Of a DNA stretch of 64,000 nt, positions 61,281 to 64,000 are shown one piece after another (the first letter of the stretch is position 1; each line of letters opens with the position of its first letter). The stretch comes from Dehalococcoidia bacterium (GTDB taxonomy: Bacteria; Chloroflexota; Dehalococcoidia; DSTF01; JALHUB01), in NCBI GenBank assembly GCA_030018455.1, contig JASEFU010000009.1, positions 22,873-86,872 on the forward strand, read 5' to 3'. Under the pieces are notes generated by a model that saw only the letters and a program-made list of their open reading frames with translations, did not search any database and was not told where the DNA came from. Position numbers and translations under genes: made by a program.

Positions 61281-63117
61281 ATCGGCTGAGGAGCTGTTTG
61301 CCCTCAAGGAGCGCCTGCGAGGCGACCCCCAACGACATCTCCCCTGCATATCCCTGTGCGACACGGGCTGTCGCGCCCTAGGGAGCGCCGCCGTCCGCGA
61401 CACCTTCATCGCCGAGATACGCAAGCGGGGCCTGTCCGATAAGGTCCGCCTCCAGACGACCGGCTGCCACGGGTTCTGCGAGCGCGGCCCCGTGCTCGTC
61501 GTCCGCCCTCAGGGCATCTTCTACCAGCGGGTCGCGCCCGAAGACGTCCCGGAGATAATCGAAAAGACCGTCCTCAACGGCGAGACCATCGAGCGCCTGT
61601 GCTACCGCGACCCCGTATCGCGCAAACTCTGCCACAAAGAGGAGGATGTCCCCTTCTACCGGCGGCAGAGCAAGACTGTTTTCCGCCACAACGGCATGAT
61701 CGATCCGCAGGAGATCGACGATTACCTGACGCTCGACGGCTATGAGGCGCTGGCCAAAGCGCTTCAATCGATGACGCCCGACGAGGTTATCGAAGAGGTG
61801 TCCCGGAGCGGCCTTCGCGGGCGCGGTGGCGCGGGATTCCCCACAGGACGCAAGTGGCGCCTCTGCCGCGAAGCCGAAGGCTCGCCCAAGTATACAGTCT
61901 GCAACGCCGATGAGGGAGACCCGGGCGCGTTCATGGACCGCGGCGTCTGCGAGGGCGATCCCCACGCCATCCTCGAAGGCATGCTCATCGGCGCCTATGC
62001 CATCGGCGCCAGCGAGGGCTACATCTATGTCCGCGCCGAATACCCTATTGCCGTCAAGTACCTCAGCCGCGCCATCGAGCAGGCGGAGGCTTACGGCCTA
62101 CTCGGCGACTCCATACTGGGCACGGACTTTTCATTCCATCTCAAGATCAAGCAAGGGGCGGGCGCATTCGTGTGCGGCGAGGAGACGGCGCTTATCGCTT
62201 CCATCGAGGGCCACAGGGGCATGCCGCGGCCGCGGCCCCCTTTCCCCGCCCAATCAGGCCTGTTCGGCAAGCCCACAAACATCAACAACGTCGAGACGTG
62301 GGCCAACGTCCCCGTGATCATCAGCCGCGGCGCCGACTGGTTCGCATCCATCGGCACTGAGAAGAGCACGGGGACGAAGATCTTCGCCCTCGCCGGCAAG
62401 GTGCAGAACACCGGCCTCGTCGAAGTGCCTATGGGCGCGACCCTGCGCGAGGTCGTCTTCGAAATCGGCGGCGGCGTTCCGCGCCGGCGCACGTTCAAGG
62501 CTGCCCAGATGGGCGGGCCGTCCGGCGGCTGTGTGCCGGAACAGTACCTTGACATGCCCATCGACTTCGACAGCGTCTCCGCCGTCGGCGCCATCATGGG
62601 CTCCGGCGGCATGGTCGTCATGGACAACACGACCTGCATGGTCGAGGTCGCCCGCTACTTTACCGACTTCGTGCAGAGCGAATCATGCGGCAAATGCGTG
62701 CCCTGCCGCATCGGCACTCGCCGCCTCCTCGAGACGCTTACCCGCATCACCGAGGGCTTGGGCGAAGACAGCGATCTGGCATTGCTGCGCGAAATCGGCG
62801 AGGCCGTCCAGACCGCATCGCTATGCGGCCTAGGCAAGACCGCCCCCAATCCCACGCTCAGCACCCTCAGGCACTTCTGGCACGAGTACGAGGCCCACGT
62901 CAGGGACAAGAAGTGCCCGGCGGGGGTATGCAAAGCGCTCACGACGTTCGTCATCGACGCGGAGAAGTGTACGGGTTGCGGCCTGTGTCTGAAAGGCTGC
63001 CCCACGGAGGCCATCACGGGGGAACTGAAGGTCCCTCACGTGATCGACCAGGAAAAGTGCATCAAGTGCGGCTCCTGCCGCGATGTCTGCAACCTCGGCG
63101 CCGTGCTGGTAACATAG
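61267..63117 (+). CDS. NuoF-like diaphorase subunit with extra Fe-S domains
   Basis: A 616-residue protein in the layout of HydB of bifurcating hydrogenases: N-terminal [2Fe-2S] thioredoxin-like domain (Cys27/31/35, Cys67/71), FMN/NADH domain with GRGGAGFPTGRKW, an SLBB domain, SCGKCVPCRIGTR for the N3 cluster, and a C-terminal pair CTGCGLCLKGCP and CIKCGSCRDVC. GTG 61267 follows GGGGGAGG. With NuoE- and FdhA-like partners it probably makes a NAD(P)-dependent, perhaps electron-bifurcating formate dehydrogenase. Confidence 0.87.
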   Translation: MEPIRSAEELFALKERLRGDPQRHLPCISLCDTGCRALGSAAVRDTFIAEIRKRGLSDKVRLQTTGCHGFCERGPVLVVRPQGIFYQRVAPEDVPEIIEKTVLNGETIERLCYRDPVSRKLCHKEEDVPFYRRQSKTVFRHNGMIDPQEIDDYLTLDGYEALAKALQSMTPDEVIEEVSRSGLRGRGGAGFPTGRKWRLCREAEGSPKYTVCNADEGDPGAFMDRGVCEGDPHAILEGMLIGAYAIGASEGYIYVRAEYPIAVKYLSRAIEQAEAYGLLGDSILGTDFSFHLKIKQGAGAFVCGEETALIASIEGHRGMPRPRPPFPAQSGLFGKPTNINNVETWANVPVIISRGADWFASIGTEKSTGTKIFALAGKVQNTGLVEVPMGATLREVVFEIGGGVPRRRTFKAAQMGGPSGGCVPEQYLDMPIDFDSVSAVGAIMGSGGMVVMDNTTCMVEVARYFTDFVQSESCGKCVPCRIGTRRLLETLTRITEGLGEDSDLALLREIGEAVQTASLCGLGKTAPNPTLSTLRHFWHEYEAHVRDKKCPAGVCKALTTFVIDAEKCTGCGLCLKGCPTEAITGELKVPHVIDQEKCIKCGSCRDVCNLGAVLVT

Positions 63118-63147
63118 TTGATCTGATTTCGAAGGGAGTGAAGGCGA

Positions 63148-64000
63148 ATGGCAGTCCCGGAAAAGGCGCGCTTCCTCCTGGATGGACGCCCGATCGAGAC
63201 CACTACCGACAAGACCGTCCTTCAGGCGGCCCTTGACGCGGGCGTATACATCCCCCACCTGTGTTACAGCCCCATTTTGGAACCCTACGGAGGATGCCGT
63301 CTCTGCCTGGTGGATGTGGAGGGCATGCGCGACCCGGTCACTTCCTGCACCACTCTTGTGCGCGACGGCATGGTGGTCCGCAGCGAAACGGAGAGGATCA
63401 ACGACCTCCGGCGCACAGTTGCGGCTTTGCTGATCTCGGAGCACTGCGGCGACTGCCTGACCTGTCGCGCCAACCAAAGGTGCGAGCTCCAGAAGGTAGC
63501 CTCCCACGTCGGCCTCGCCGCGACGAGCGTCAAGCGTATGGAAAGGGAAAGCATCGTCGACAAGAGCAGCCCCTTCTTCGTTCGCGATCTCGCGAAGTGC
63601 GTGCTGTGCGGACTGTGCGTGCGCGTATGCCACGAGGTGCGCGGCGTGGGGGCAATCGAGATCCTTAACCGCGGCTTCAACAGCGTCGTCGCCCCCTTCG
63701 AGGGCGAGGCTATCGCCGAATCTACCTGTGAGTTTTGCGGCGCCTGCGTCGATATCTGCCCCGTGGGCGCGCTCTGGGCCACCAACGAGATTCTGCCCCC
63801 CACCGATGAAGTGCGAACGGTCTGCCCCTACTGCGGCGTCGGCTGCGTCCTTGTGCTGGGGACACGCGCGGGACGACTAGTCAGCGCCAGAGGAGACGTG
63901 TCTACCCACAACCAGGGCCAGCTTTGCGTTAAGGGCAGGTTCGGTTGGGAGTTCGTGCACAGCCCGGACCGGCTCACCACGCCGCTCATCCGCGAGAATG
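63148..64000 (+). CDS. Formate dehydrogenase alpha subunit, N-terminal part (cut by window edge)
   Basis: 284 residues are visible and the frame stays open at the window end. A [2Fe-2S] domain (Cys39, 50, 53, 67) is followed by the His/Cys block HCGDCLTCRANQRCELQ, two [4Fe-4S] motifs (CVLCGLCVRVC and CEFCGACVDICP), and VCPYCGVGC at about residue 226, the entry to the molybdopterin/tungstopterin domain. This is the layout of NAD-linked FdhA and its relatives. The active-site Sec or Cys lies beyond 64000. AAGGGAG is well placed before ATG 63148. Confidence 0.87.
   Translation, partial: MAVPEKARFLLDGRPIETTTDKTVLQAALDAGVYIPHLCYSPILEPYGGCRLCLVDVEGMRDPVTSCTTLVRDGMVVRSETERINDLRRTVAALLISEHCGDCLTCRANQRCELQKVASHVGLAATSVKRMERESIVDKSSPFFVRDLAKCVLCGLCVRVCHEVRGVGAIEILNRGFNSVVAPFEGEAIAESTCEFCGACVDICPVGALWATNEILPPTDEVRTVCPYCGVGCVLVLGTRAGRLVSARGDVSTHNQGQLCVKGRFGWEFVHSPDRLTTPLIREN

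Overview
The window is GC-rich, densely coded bacterial chromosome carrying about 58 protein genes. No rRNA, tRNA, CRISPR array, insertion sequence or prophage was recognised. The gene set points to an anaerobic, acetogenic or CO/H2-using bacterium: a nearly complete bacterial-type Wood-Ljungdahl (reductive acetyl-CoA) pathway, ferredoxin-linked pyruvate oxidoreductase, tungstate uptake, and a nitrogen module with an archaeal-type three-gene glutamate synthase and an NrpR regulator. That mix and the base composition suggest Chloroflexota, perhaps Dehalococcoidia. This is inference from gene content; no phylogenetic marker in the window fixes it.

Layout. 1-8 kb: the end of one retaining glycosyltransferase and a complete trehalose-synthase-like paralogue, an alpha/beta hydrolase, TldD and TldE, an NDUFA9-like epimerase, a methyltransferase and a YjbQ protein. 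8.3-12.1 kb (minus strand): tungstate ABC transporter TupABC with a ModE/TunR-like repressor and a perfect palindrome before tupA, then a membrane protein. 12.3-16.2 kb: a MidA/NDUFAF7-like methyltransferase, a 30-codon membrane peptide gene behind a near-consensus promoter with two operator-like dyads, a DUF35/thiolase pair and a metallo-beta-lactamase-fold hydrolase. 16.3-23.3 kb: orphan NuoI- and NuoG-like proteins and a pyruvate:ferredoxin oxidoreductase split into two polypeptides. 23.5-31.4 kb: housekeeping and accessory genes (HAD phosphatase, LysE exporter, YHS protein, 2-hydroxyacid dehydrogenase, PyrE-like transferase, lipoprotein, excisionase-like protein, large membrane methyltransferase-fold protein). 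31.7-39.7 kb: nitrogen assimilation (ferredoxin, FAD oxidoreductase, GltB1/B2/B3, glutamate dehydrogenase, NrpR). 39.9-41.3 kb: an SDR and a universal stress protein.

41.8-64.0 kb is one long plus-strand cluster: cooC, cooS/acsA, a CooF-like ferredoxin, a small zinc-finger-like protein, acsB, acsC, an AcsV/RACo activator, a second cooC-like ATPase, acsD, acsE, fhs, folD, a [NiFe]-hydrogenase with its protease, metV, metF, and a NuoE/NuoF/formate dehydrogenase set that runs off the window. Formate dehydrogenase, Fhs, FolD and MetVF would reduce CO2 to methyl-THF. AcsE moves the methyl group to the corrinoid protein AcsCD, which AcsV reactivates. CooS supplies CO and AcsB makes acetyl-CoA. The hydrogenase and NuoEF-type subunits would provide or balance electrons, and PFOR would link acetyl-CoA to pyruvate. 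The cluster is preceded by a G-run/hairpin and a TTGAC-N4-GTCAA palindrome.

The least conventional features are the small membrane peptide with its SOS- or CopY-like operators (13.44-13.60 kb), the zinc-finger-like protein inside the CODH/ACS cluster, the TunR-like palindrome and the G-rich element before cooC.
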